From NCBI GenBank assembly GCA_037176845.1, contig JAYKXP010000052.1, forward strand, positions 186,001 through 250,000: 64,000 nt of DNA, written 5' to 3'. Shown here one piece after another: positions 1 to 11,061 of the stretch. Every line of letters starts with the position of its first letter. Position 1 is the first letter of the stretch. The notes beneath the pieces were generated by a model that saw nothing but the letters and a program-made list of their open reading frames with translations, searched no databases and had not been told where the DNA came from. The stretch is from Paramarasmius palmivorus (lineage: Eukaryota; Basidiomycota; Agaricomycetes; Agaricales; Marasmiaceae). Position numbers and translations under genes: made by a program.

Positions 1-86
1 TTAGTAGCCCACAAGTTTCTCTTTGATATTGATACCAACTCGCATGGATGATTGATTTACTGATCTGATCTCTACACGTTCTCCAG

Positions 87-659
87 TTCCTCTGATTTCC
101 TGTCGAACCTTCTCGTTTTGCTCCTGCGGATCCAGAATTGTGGCCTGTCGGACAGTGGCCTTCTTGCGCATCTATCAGAGGTAACAGCCGGTTCGCTTAA
201 TGGTATTGGCCACTCCACTGCTTACGAGGAGTTATCGACTTATGCGTGAGTCTACGTTGCAACCATTGAGTACATCCTGTCGCTCAAAGTGAGAATAGGC
301 TCGCTGTAAACTATCTCTTCCTCACCGACGAGGGATTAGAGGAGCATCCGGACTTGCAAGTCGAGTCGTTTAATGCTACTGCTGAGCAAAATGATTACGA
401 AGTGGGTGATTTGTTACTCTCTTGATTAAGTCGGCGACTAAAAAGCTGATTTTAGATTCCGTGGGCACTGCGCGATCTGATTGCTGATGAACGAGTGGCT
501 CACTTCTTTTCTCACGAAATTACACAACTGAGGGACGCATTCCGTGAATGGAATCCCAAGACTGCGATTTTACGCGACATCAAGCGAAAACTGCAACCTA
601 TCCAGCGACTGCCATCAAACTTTGCTTCCGGTGTTTCGAGTTCAATCAGCAAGCTGTGA
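87..659 (+). CDS. C-terminal exons of an unidentified protein (partial)
   Basis: Three exons can be joined on the plus strand: about 87-245, 299-401 and 456-659. They are separated by 53- and 54-nt introns with GTGAG/GTGGG donors and AG acceptors, and they keep one reading frame to a TGA at 657-659. The roughly 155 residues are mostly helical-looking and charged. The last exon begins IPWALRDLIADERVAHFF and ends in a Ser-rich tail (SSISKL). I do not recognise the family. The consistent splicing over 570 bp is the main support. The upstream part lies outside the window or in an exon I could not place. A competing 56-codon open frame runs on the opposite strand at 1-171; it starts with ATG and ends TAA, so the strand of the first 170 bp is not certain. 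Confidence 0.45.
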
Positions 660-991
660 ATCCTGAGCTTCTGGCTGTTTTTTTGGGGGACTATCTGCAT
701 ACTATAATTTATCCATTCATCACTAATTTACTCTAGACATAGTTATCTCACACACGATTTTATTCTTCGGCTCTCCATTGCATCTCATTACGTACCTGTA
801 GAAACATAGTTGTATAAGTAGTGAAAAGACGACGAACACGGAACGGAATACAACGTAAATCACTTCTTGGACCGGTTGACACGGTTCTCTCACTGTAAAG
901 GTAGATAAAATAGCCATTGCATTGATTCTCGGTATCCTTGATGTTTGATGTGATTCCGATACTGTTACACACATTTGCCCACCGAGCCCGA

Positions 992-2517
992 TTACCTGTA
1001 TTCTGCCCCGCAATCTCCAATTGAAGTGATCATTCGTCGACCATTTGAGCGGTCCAGCACCGCTTCAATGTCCTGTTTGTCTTGGTTGCTTAGAGTGAAA
1101 TTGTAGACCCGGTTGTTGTCTTCAATGTGCTCTGTGAGTCCGAGCCGAGCACCTTTGCCATCAGGGATGAGTTTCTCCGTTAGCGCGCCGATGATCGATC
1201 TGCTCACCAACAATCACTGCTCCAACGAAGTGATGATCGAGAACCCAGCGAGTTGCAATGTTTGCTATGCTGAGGCCGCCGTGTCTATCTCCGATATTAC
1301 GAAGAACAGATAGCAATGCTTGAAAAAGCTCCCAATTTCCCCAAGCGTTCAAAATCATATCCAGATACTGTCAAGCGGACATGAGAAGACACGATATGAC
1401 AGCAGAGCGAGGACAATCACCTTTCGTTGCGAAGGAGTAAGTTGCCCAGAATATAGATCTGGTACAGGCCTGTTCAGCCAAATATCGGAGAGAAAACCTC
1501 CGCACTGCGATTGAACATTAACTCGAACTGCGTTTGTTCTCCGACGAGTACGTACGAGGGTTCCATATGTGAGTAGCTTGATGCCGTGCTTTTCACATAC
1601 ATCCGACATTCCATGGAGTGGACGTGTGTCGATAACCGAGAACTAGAGGAAACATCGGTGGGCGGTTAAAAGAGAACCAAACATCAAGTTTACCTGAACC
1701 TGATTAGAAACAATTACACCTGGTCCAAGCTGGGTGCATATTTCGTCTGTTCTGATAGCGTCAAAATTGCACAACCCAAGCTCCGTAATGAGGCCTTCAT
1801 TGCGAAGGTGAAGCAAAGATTTCCAGGGCCTTCATGTAGTCTTTATTAGCATAGTTCTGCCAGTGAAACTGTCCGCAGAGCGACGTCAGCTTGTTTTCCC
1901 AAGCAAAGAATATATCTTACCTGGAGGAGGTCGACGTGATCCGTTTGCATGCGCTCCAAGCGGTCCAGAATTGCGCTCCTGACAATTGTACTATCTATGT
2001 GCGAATCCTTGAAGACGCACCACTTTGTAGCGCCCACAACGCGTGTACCGTCTGACAGGTTATTGCGAAATTGGCCCTGGCGCAATAAAGGTCTGTCAAA
2101 AACCAGCTACCAGGAAGAACCCCATCAACTTACAAAGATGATTTCAGCGCTCCCATAGTGATCAGCTGTCAAGAATCTCAGTTGGGTTTCGACTACGAGA
2201 TTTGATCCTTACCCTGAATTCAGTTGAAAGGGGTATGATTCACTTAGTGATCATTATTAGATATGTGGTTTGTTCACTTGCCATATCTACAGAATCATTG
2301 TTAATGATGGAATTCCGGTGAATACACGATTCTGCTCACCAAACGCAGTGTATCCCATGTCAATGTAGGATATCATAGCCTGTCGAATCTTAGCGACTGG
2401 TGCACTCCCCCAAGAGTTGCCAGAAAGTTGCCATAGTCCAGTCCAGAGACGGGGGACAGAAAGGGTTCCCAGGTGTACGATTTCTCGGGGGCAAGTTGAT
2501 CGAGTAGACTGCGACAT
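992..2517 (-). CDS. Aldo/keto reductase, nine exons, one apparent frameshift
   Basis: NAD(P)H-dependent oxidoreductase of the aldo/keto reductase fold, of the fungal type that ends GDCGAEYR. Exons by eye: 2340-2517, 2278-2286, 2134-2165, 1921-2076, 1694-1868, 1556-1642, 1421-1504, 1208-1367 and 992-1152. Family landmarks: an N-terminal strand (LWTGLWQLSG), FDMATDHYGSAE holding the catalytic Asp and Tyr, VGATKW, HVDLLQ and FHWQNY, LLTYGTLCGG across the exon 6/7 splice, and VIVGARLG across the exon 8/9 splice. Exon 2 is only 9 nt but is needed to supply DMA. Exon 5 reads ALEIF and then loses frame. Removing one base from the AAA run near 1815 restores ALEILLHLRNEGLITELGLCNF, so this is either a one-base error or a young pseudogene. 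It is divergent from the gene at 2922. Confidence 0.85.
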
Positions 2518-2921
2518 TGTGAGCGTGTGTTCTTTCGAGCAACCCACCACCCATACCTTTATAAGCATATCTTGCGATGATCCGAGTCGAAAGATCGCAC
2601 GAGTGCGCTCATCCGTATCATTCAAGTGAGACGAGGTGAACACCTAGAGGGCATAGGGTAGGAGTTTGATCAAGTCGAACTGAACGGCTGTAGTTCATCT
2701 AAGCTCGCCACTGTCTGATCCGAGAAAATCAGACCGAAACGACAACTAAGGCCCCGTCATAATCGTCGAACCAGTGCACCCCACACCTTTACTGATCGAA
2801 CCTGAAAGATCCTTCTGGGAAATCATGATGCGAGGATTTCCTGCACCAATAGTATAAATGAGAGCCCAATGATATGCAGAAATGCAAACCTGCTCACTGT
2901 TGTAATCCCTCCTCTATTGCC
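2518..2921. promoter_or_regulatory. Divergent intergenic region
   Basis: About 400 bp lie between the start of the aldo/keto reductase (-) and the first ATG of the following plus-strand gene. I see no gene in it. Its position makes it the shared 5' region of both genes. An in-frame extension of the reductase towards 2643 is possible but not needed for the fold. Confidence 0.4.
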
Positions 2922-3746
2922 ATGCCCGCCCCGAATGTTTCCATCTCCGCCCATGAAACTCGCCCAGTTGTAGGGCACGTGTAAGTGATGCATACGTATA
3001 GGGCTAAGTTAGGCACTAACACCGCACCCAAGCAATCTCATGGTGGACACATTCCTCGCCAATGTAAAGATCGAAGAGCGAGTCATTATCCACCTGCAGA
3101 TAGGATAGGTAACTGATCATGTTAAAATCCAGCTTGCGATCTATCGTGCGCGGCGTGTTATCTTCTGGATTGCCGGGGGTTGCGCCAACATTCACCAACG
3201 TTGCACGGACCTATCTCGACAGAAACCCTCTGATAGTGCATGATCAGTCGCTGTTAAGGGATGATGCCAGGGGGAATGCAGTACCTACCTCGCAATTCGC
3301 AGAGGCACTGACACGAGCCCGCTCTTTGTATGGCGTCGGGATGGGTTTTGCTGGACTTGATATCTTATCGTCGGTTGTAAAGGCCACGGTCGGAAGAAGA
3401 TGGGATATAAACGGGGATTTTGCGCAAACCCTGGTCGATATCGATAGTGATATTACCCAAGTGAGGTCTATTTGGTTGTGAACGTCATCCACGGCTGATT
3501 GCGATTCTCGTACAGGCGATTCAAGTGAGCCTCCGCTTTCAGAGACGATGTTCGCTAATTGTCACCCATTAACAGAGTTGCAAGGAGGAAATTGATGCTG
3601 GAAGGGTCCCCGAGTTCGACCAGGCTCGGAGGGTTGTCAACAATCTCAGGTTTTGGTTGGATCAGAGCGTCCAAGACGCCCAATCATGGAGTGGAGAGTT
3701 TCCATTCGAACGCGCTTTATGTAGCGCACGTTTTTGGAAAATATGA
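2922..3746 (+). CDS. Small conserved-looking protein, function unknown
   Basis: The core model has three exons: 3119-3460, 3516-3524 and 3576-3746. It gives 173 residues from the ATG at 3119 to a TGA at 3744-3746. The middle exon is 9 nt (codes AIQ), flanked by 55- and 51-nt introns with GTGAG donors and YAG acceptors. An upstream ATG at 2922 followed by a GTAAGT donor (about 2981) gives MPAPNVSISAHETRPVVGHV, then NLMVDTFLANVKIEERV. This looks like a real 5' part, but I could not find a clean splice joining it to the exon at 3119, so the start is open. The protein is basic at the N-terminus and ends in a helical stretch (FWLDQSVQDAQSW). No family is recognised. Confidence 0.5.
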
Positions 3747-4108
3747 GTTATCGCAGTGTGAATTACTGATAATCAGGTACAGCTGGGGAAGAGCAGTCTG
3801 TATTATTATACATGCTTGAAACTCTGCGGCTGGATTCAGCAAGATTGCACTCAGCTCGTGTTTCACGCAATTAGAACCCAAGAAGACGTACCTTTCTTGT
3901 TATTACCACTCGAGTTCCTTCGCTTGAGATATTTAGAATGAGTTCGACAAAAGTAAGTGTACCAGTAGCCTCGTGTGTAGCCGTGGTGAGAGCCCAGAGG
4001 TTCAAGAATTGAATTTTGCCTGCCGGTGGTTGACGTTATAACAATTTTAAACAAACGCGTCTCTCGCTGCTTTCTCCATTACCCAGCTTGGCTGGTACAA
4101 TCGAAGAA
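3747..4108. other. Intergenic, 5' region of the MGS1 gene
   Basis: No coding sequence is visible in these 360 bp. They separate two plus-strand genes and probably hold the 3' end of the first and the promoter and leader of MGS1. Confidence 0.4.
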
Positions 4109-6375
4109 ATGGCACCGGCTCAAATGGGTAAATCTGTTATTTCAATGACTCGGAAGGAAATGGCTAACTCTGACCACTTTAGTCGTCTGGTAGGCAGTGG
4201 CTCAATATAGGTGTATCGGCCAAGTTTTAACTGGAGTGTTCAGCCCAATATGCAACAAGAACGTTCCGGAAAAGAATATCAATCATCATTTGGACAGCCA
4301 GTGTAACGATTCTTTGGTACCCGCGGCTCCAGGCTCCGCAGATGCCTCAGTAACTGCGACGTTAACGCAATCTAAAAGCTCAAAGGCTGTTTCTGGTTCA
4401 CAGAAGCTCATTCACCCCATCTTTCAGCCACAAACCCACAAAGAACCTAAGAATACACATTCGATATCTATGTCCAAAAAACGACCCAATCCCCCTACAC
4501 CCGGTAACTTGAATCCCTTGCCGGCCAAAAGAAACAAAATATCCGCCAACCTCGAACAAGCTAGCCCTCTCGCGGAACGACTTCGTCCGTCTTCTCTATC
4601 AGAATTTGTTGGTCAGAAACACATATCAGATCCGGATGGCCTGTTCATGGCTTGTTTTGCTTCCCGGTCTACGGGGCTGATACTCTGGGGGCCACCGGGG
4701 TGCGTCCTTTCCTTCTATTGTCTTGTTGATGACTGTAGTTTTGTCTAGTTGTGGAAAGACAACGTTGGCACGATTGATTGCTAAACAGACAGGTTCAATC
4801 TTCAAAGAGCTGAGTGCCACCGTGGTGGGCATAAACGATGTACGTTCTGTCTTTGATGAAGCGAAGCAAACGTTATCACTAAGCGGACGGTAAGTAATTG
4901 TCTCTGCGCACAGACCTATCTTACAATCTATATCTTGGTAGGAGAACAATACTATTTCTGGATGAAATCCATCGTTTCAACAGAGCTCAGCAGGTGTGAT
5001 TACCTCCTGTTCCGAATCAGTCCTTCTGAAACAACCTTTAGGATATTTTTCTTCCATACGTCGAGCAAGGGCATATACAGGTGAACCGTATTATCTAGAA
5101 GGCAGAAAGAACGATCTAACTATTCTCAGCTCGTTGGTGCAACAACAGGTCAGACCATATCTTGCCGCACGACATTTGATATTTGTTTAAGGCTTTTGAA
5201 CAGAAAATCCATCTTTCAAGTTGAACGGTGCTCTACTGAGCCGATGTAGGCAAGTTATCGCTTTTGAGATAGAATCTTATTCTCATGATGACCTTGTGGC
5301 AGAGTTTTCGTACTTGAGCGCCTCTCCGATACTGAGATCGATACGATAATCAGAAATGCCATCTTACGCGTCTCATCCAAAGAGAAGGAGGCACAAAGCG
5401 TTGGTACTGACCCTTCCTCTCAGGGTAATCCAACTCCCCCCTCAACACCGTCTACGTCTCAACCAATTGATACCAGCAGCTCCCACGCCCACTTTCCATG
5501 CTACCCCCACATAACTCAAAGGGTAGTCTCATCTATCGTATCCTTGTCGGCTGGAGATGCTCGAACCGCACTTTCCCTTCTCGAACTCACCTTACTGGCT
5601 CCTCGGTCTGTGTCCGAGCAAGATCTGATGGAATCGTTAAGACGCTCGGTATCTACATCTTATGATCGTACAGGAGATTCGCGATACGACATGATCTCTG
5701 CTCTACATAAGAGTGTTCGAGGGAGCGATGCAGACGCGGCTTTATATTGGCTAGCCCGGATGTTGGTGTCAGGAGAAGACCCTCTCTATATCGCGAGGCG
5801 GATGGTTGTGTGTGCAAGTGAAGATATCGGTTTGGCTGATAGACATGCTTTGCCACTAGTAAGTGCCACTCTCAGCTTCGTGAACGTGAACTGACGGTTT
5901 CACATATAGGCAATGGCAGCTCTACAGGCCTGCCAAACCATTGGGATGCCTGAATGCCGTATCAATCTTGCACATATTGTCACTTACCTCTCCGAGGCAT
6001 CGAAATCGACCCGGGCCTACGAAGCATATAGTCGTGCGGAATTAGCCGCAAAAGCTGATCTCACGCTTCCAGTACCATTGCAGGTGCGCAACGCACCGAC
6101 GAAGCTAATGGAGGAATTAGGGTATTCTGAGGGTTATCGGTACAATCCAGACTACGCGTACGTTCTTTCACGTCCGGATGTGGACCTAGGAATTGACAGA
6201 ACATTCTAGGCACCCTGTACACAACTCATATGTACCACCGGAGATTGAAGGTCAGATATTTTTGAGGAAGGAGGATGACCTGTCTGGAAAGAAATGGGAC
6301 GAGGAGGCACTTAAGCAATGGGAAGGCGTACACAACAATGGATTGAGCTGGGAAGGAAGAGGTCAGAGACCATGA
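4109..6375 (+). CDS. MGS1: AAA+ ATPase Mgs1/WRNIP1 (maintenance of genome stability)
   Basis: Ubiquitin-binding, RarA-like AAA+ ATPase acting at stalled replication forks. Eleven exons by eye: 4109-4127, 4183-4189, 4244-4699, 4749-4889, 4942-4993, 5042-5080, 5130-5148, 5204-5249, 5303-5858, 5910-6157 and 6210-6375. The 7-nt second exon is required: it joins MAPAQ to VVCPICNKNVPEKNINHHL, an Rad18-type UBZ finger (CPIC...H...C). Further on come LAERLRPSSLSEFVGQKH, Walker A GPPGCGKTTL (split by intron 3), Walker B ILFLDEIHRFNR, sensor LVGATTENPSF, SEDIGLAD and the C-terminal MgsA-type oligomerisation region (YNPDYAHPVHNSYVPPEI). The intron at 5250-5302 starts GCAAGT, a GC-AG intron that restores LSRCRVFVLERLSDTEI. 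The length fits the family. The gene looks intact. Confidence 0.95.
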
Positions 6376-6781
6376 GCCGAGCAACCATATCGTTTCGGTA
6401 CTTTCTTGGGAGAGTTATAGCTGATCCTATTCAGCTCCCCACGTTATGTGGCACAGAGGTTGATTTTTTGATCCTATGTAACTGCAGTATGTCTAGCTTG
6501 GCGTCATGATATACCATCACAACTAATACGTAGATAAAGGTAAACATCGCGGGTGAAAACATTGTAAACAACAAAACGGTGATGCGCCGTTCTCTGGATT
6601 ATCAAGGTTCTCACAACTCAGGCAACGCTGTCCGCAACGCTGTCCGCCAGGGGCGTCTGTATCTTGGCCGCTCCACAACTGAATTACAACACGTCTACAT
6701 AGATACCTAAGGTCCTAACATACTTTTGGTTCTCGATACGGCACGATAGATATGAATTTCCGTGTGTCAATGGATACTGTT
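6376..6781. other. Convergent intergenic region
   Basis: About 400 bp between the stops of MGS1 (+) and the Kre33/NAT10 gene (-). It is A/T-richer than the coding flanks and has no credible reading frame. It should hold the two 3' ends and polyadenylation sites. Confidence 0.5.
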
Positions 6782-9700
6782 TTACCGCTTGACTTTCTTC
6801 CCGCCTCTTCTCGTTCCTTTCTTCCCTTCTGCACCCTGTTGCGTACCTTCATCCCCCTCTGCCTTCCTCTTCTTAGTCATGTCGTTAGATTTAACACTTA
6901 TGACCCCTTTTGCCTTCCCACTAGCCACTGCCGCCTCGGCTGCCGTCCAATCCATCGACGAATCGTCAATTGCGTACCTATTTGCTTTATTCGTCAATTC
7001 AGTCGATCTTGACAAACAGGCATGAAATAGGACAAACTTTCGAAGGTCTAAAGCTCCAATCATTTCTCGCTGCCTCTCCCGCTTCTCTCTTTCTTCCTTC
7101 CCCGCCTCATCTAATTCCTCCTCGAGCGCCTGTGTTTGCTTTCCTTCCGAACCCATTAGAACTACACGAGCTTCTGCTGATCGTGGCGGAAGCGGTAACG
7201 CTTTCTCTAGATCAGACCGCACGACATCGCCAAGTCGATTAGAGATCTTCCGAACCACCTTAACGAGTAACGCAAGAACTTGACTGACAGGTAGGTTCAG
7301 TTCGCCCTCTACGTCCTCGACAGTCTTACGCTGGAGCCCCATTCCAAGTAGAATCGCGGATTGAACTGCAGATAACGATATCCCTGAGCCCTTGCCCTCT
7401 TTTTCATCCAGTTCTCCGCCTTTGTTTGAGCTAGAGAACCGTCTGGAGAAGAAGAGCTGAGAAATGATTGGCATTAGATCCAAGATGACATGATAGTCAA
7501 GTTGGTTGTTTCCGTATGATTCCAGCCGTTTGAGGTCAAATGGAGTCAATAGGGTGTTGAGCAAAGCAGGCGTGAGAGTCTTGGAATTCGTAGTGCCATC
7601 CAGACGTTTCACAGCGGCACAGCTGTTGATGGCTTCAAGGACGCTCAGTCCTAACACTGAGGAGAATTCGCGGAATTTTGGGAAGGAGAGTAGTGTGAGG
7701 AAACGAGTTCGGAAGTCGATACCGAATTCGCCCAACCATGCATCGTCATCCTGGTTTGTATCTTCCTCTTCTGACTTAGCGTTGTGCAATGTGCGTACCA
7801 TTACGCAGGTATGTTCCCCGGTCAAATCACTCGCCGTGTGCCGGATGTAAAGTGGTGTATACCCTAGACGTTTCCAGAATCTATGACCTTTCTCTTAGTC
7901 TCTTCCATTTATATCCAAGAGAAGACTGACCGAAGGAGTTGCCCTGTCAGCCCAAAACTAACACCCAGCCAATCCAAAGACTCGGGTTTGATTTCCGACA
8001 ACCGTTCCAGTAGAGGAGGCATCCGGTCCGCACGTCGAATAGAGATCTCGTCGGTGAGGAGGTCTGTATTCTGTCCATTTCATTTAGCCAAAGACTTGAT
8101 TTACACTGAATAAAAGAAAGATACCTTTGCCACATCTCCTGGTCTGTCATACTTCGCCTTCGGCTTAGGTGCATCCGGCTCATCAAGGGAGATATGCTCT
8201 CCTAGATAGAACTCCCGTAACGCTTCTAAAGCCCTCGATCCGTATCCCATCTAGTCAACATTAGTAACACAAAAGGGCAAACCAAATAATGATACTAACG
8301 CTAACCACCTCTGGATCCACAGCAACTCTGACCACCCTTGCACCGCTCATCTCTGCAAACCTGCTCTCCTGGTACTGCATGCTCACCAACCAAGGAATCA
8401 TGTCCCCACCCGCTCTTAGACCTCTACTCAAACCCTCGAGAATCGCGTCTCTCGATATTCGGCCTTCCAGGGCAACTTGTACGACAGCCAAAGGCATAGG
8501 TAGCTCGCCCTCTTTGCCTTCGAGGGGAGGAAGTAAAACATACAAATCGTGGGCCGGTGCATCTGACATGAGCTGTAGATCGTTGGGTTGGTTCTTGTAG
8601 TGCGAAGCAACGTACAACGCCATCATGCGCTGTAAGAAAACTTCGGAGGCTGGGTGGAAGCTAAACAATGTATCCCGGTTGACTCTATAGAGTTGGCATG
8701 TACTTGGGTGAGGGGTACCATGAAGAGGTGAAGGCGGTGGCGGGGTTAAGCATAAAACGGTGTTGAGCCACGACTCAATTGCATCGTTGGGGGCGTATCG
8801 GATAGGTGTAGTGAGCGTGATTTCGTGGAGTATTCGATTGGTACGCTTTTTACCGCCGGAACCGGACGCTTTCTTGCTCCCCTCATCAGACTCTGAGGTA
8901 GCAAGAGAGGCGGAGGCTGCGCTTTCTTCACGGAGTCCCTTGATTAATTTGAGGCTGAGACTTCTTCCTGTACCCTCGTATCCATTGATAGTGGAACCCA
9001 TCCAGACCAGGTAAGGGCCTAGAAGTTCGCGAACGAGCGGAAGAGGAATAGCTGCTGCTTCGTCTATAACGACGAGCTCAGCCTGACCGAGGACATGTGC
9101 ATCGGCTGGCTGAATATATTGGATGGTTTGGCGATGACCAACACCACCTGGGCCTTCTTTAAGGATGTTGACCCTAACGATAGCTTTACCCCATTCTGGG
9201 TTCGTCGTTTGTAGGATGTCATAATCTAGGTGTTCAGTGTACCCTAAGGCGTCAAAACCTTTGAATACGAACTCGAAGGTGGTCTGAAGATTTTCAGGGG
9301 TAGGTGAAGTGACAAATACGTTGGCGTAGCCATGTGCGATGGCAGCAGCAATACCTAGACCCAGGGCGGCAGATTTGCCACGACCTCGCGCAGAAGTGAG
9401 TGTGCATGTACTAGAGAGTGTTCTGGCTGTGACGGAGTCGATGAAGGTGAGGAGAGCGCGCGCTTGTGAAGTCGTTTTGGTCAACTCTACGAGCTGCCCA
9501 GCGATGGGTGTATCTGATAAACTCTGCTTCAGCTCTTTCAACTCCTTTGCCTCGGGTGACGTAGCAGAAGGGGGCTGATACGGAGTGATGTCTTTCCCTC
9601 TTGAGATAGGCAAGACGTTCAGCTCGTCGTCCAGGAAAAGACAATCCGGACATGCGCCAAGTGAAAGGATGAAACGCTCGTTGAAGCGTGCTACTACATC

Positions 9701-10275
9701 ATTTCGCGCATTCGTCCGATAACGGGAATGAACATCCATAGTCATGGTGTAGAGCTGCTTCAAGCTGGTCATGGTTTTCAGAAGCAGAACGATTAGGCCG
9801 CCACCTTGTACCGTCTCTATCGTCCTGGCGAGAAGGTTGGGGGTGATGGCTTCGAAATCCTGAAGAATGAGCATGCCATATGTGTGACCCAATATCTTGT
9901 GCGACTCCTTGTAATAGGTATAGCGAATGTCCGTAACGGTGACGAAAATTTCGAATGGATTTTGTTCATTGGGTTCACGGATACCGCGTTTAACGTCTCG
10001 TTTGATTTTTGCTTCGCGTTTTTTACGATGCCTACGGAAGTATAAGTTGATATAAAGACAAAATAGCACGACACTCACGTTGTGAAACCGAGATCCTTCT
10101 TATAACACCAAAGCACATTTGGCCTGGCACTGACCCTAGCTTGGGAAAGCAAGTAATGGAGATTGACGATTTGATCCCTTCCCTTGTCCCCGACCAAAAC
10201 TATGAATGACCTGTGATTCTTTGCGACATTGTTGGATATGAGATGAGATATTCGAGGATCCAACTGTTTCCTCAT
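6782..10275 (-). CDS. KRE33: RNA cytidine acetyltransferase Kre33/NAT10
   Basis: Nucleolar ATP-dependent enzyme making N4-acetylcytidine in 18S rRNA and, with an adaptor, in tRNA; also needed for small-subunit assembly. Five exons: 10079-10275, about 8306-10031, 8125-8250, 7931-8070 and 6782-7880, giving about 1095 residues (yeast Kre33 1056, human NAT10 1025). It begins MRKQLDPRISHLISNNVAK. The order is DUF1726 N-domain, Walker A ARGRGKSAALG near residue 280, VVIDEAAAIPLPLV, the GNAT domain ending with VRVAVDPEV/MGYGSRALEAL across intron 2, then the tRNA-binding C-domain and a Lys/Arg-rich tail (nucleolar signal). The donor of intron 2 can be GTGGTT or GTTAGC; both keep frame. The gene is divergent from the F-box/ankyrin gene with only 85 bp between starts. 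Confidence 0.96.
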
Positions 10276-10360
10276 AGTGGTCTGGGAAAGAAGTGGTAAA
10301 TTTTGTTGTGACAAAAATGTGACATGAACACCCCAGCTCGAGTATGAATCAGAACAAGTT
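10276..10360. promoter_or_regulatory. 85-bp bidirectional promoter gap
   Basis: Only 85 bp separate the start codons of KRE33 (-) and the following F-box/ankyrin-like gene (+). Core promoter elements must lie here or inside the 5' parts of the genes. I see no clear TATA box. Confidence 0.4.
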
Positions 10361-11020
10361 ATGAACACTCTTCCTGTCGAGCTATTGTACGAAATCCAGC
10401 TCTGGGCTCGTTCTCCTGCTCTTCCTCAAGTAAATCGTCGATTTCACCAAATTTTTTCTTCTTCACCACCGTCGTACAAAGCCCAGTATCTCTACCATGT
10501 CGACGACCCACTGCGATACCCGATAGCATGCGACGAAAAAGTCTTACCGTTGCTTCCAGCCCCAGATCGCTCACCCGACTTACCTCGCCATCTCTTCCGC
10601 CATCTTTCTCCCGGAAAAAAATACGACAAGAGCCATCACCCGCTTCCTCTTCTCAATTTCTTATACAATAACTCTTCATATCCGCCAAATGCAAACGCCC
10701 ATTCAGGGTATGCATTGACAAAGGCCGTCCATGCTGGATTCCTTCCTCTCGTCCAATTCCTTCTTTTCCATGGTGCTTCCCCGGCTCATAAAAATGGATT
10801 GGTAGTCACCATTGCCATCCGTCAACGGAATCTACACATGGTAAAGATTCTGGTCGAACCTCAGCAGAAAGGGAACAAGAAGAGGAAGGTTGAGGATAGG
10901 GTCAAAATATCGCCTGAAATGCTTCGAACGGCAGTCAAGTGCAAAGCAAAGGACATCGTAGATTATTTCACGCAAGAAAAAGGTTGTGTGCCCGACATGC
11001 AAACATTGTACGCGTTATGA
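10361..11020 (+). CDS. F-box / ankyrin-repeat-like protein
   Basis: Uninterrupted frame of 219 residues from ATG 10361 to TGA 11018-11020. The N-terminus MNTLPVELLYEIQLWARSP followed by LPQVNRRFHQI is a short F-box (Skp1-binding in SCF ligases). From about residue 110 come ankyrin-like helices: GYALTKAVHAGFLPLVQFLL, NGLVVTIAIRQRNLHMVKIL and MLRTAVKCKAKDIVDYF. Such small F-box/ankyrin proteins are common in Agaricomycetes. A substrate cannot be inferred. Confidence 0.7.
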   Translation: MNTLPVELLYEIQLWARSPALPQVNRRFHQIFSSSPPSYKAQYLYHVDDPLRYPIACDEKVLPLLPAPDRSPDLPRHLFRHLSPGKKYDKSHHPLPLLNFLYNNSSYPPNANAHSGYALTKAVHAGFLPLVQFLLFHGASPAHKNGLVVTIAIRQRNLHMVKILVEPQQKGNKKRKVEDRVKISPEMLRTAVKCKAKDIVDYFTQEKGCVPDMQTLYAL

Positions 11021-11061
11021 TGTGAGTGATCATTTTTATCCTTGATACTCTTGCTGTACAT

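Noticed and set aside
1..171. Minus-strand frame of 56 codons with ATG and TAA (MRKKATVRQATILDPQEQ...)
   Set aside because: It lies antisense to a plus-strand exon that splices in frame with two further exons; a codon-aligned antisense frame of this length can arise by chance. Kept only as a caveat.
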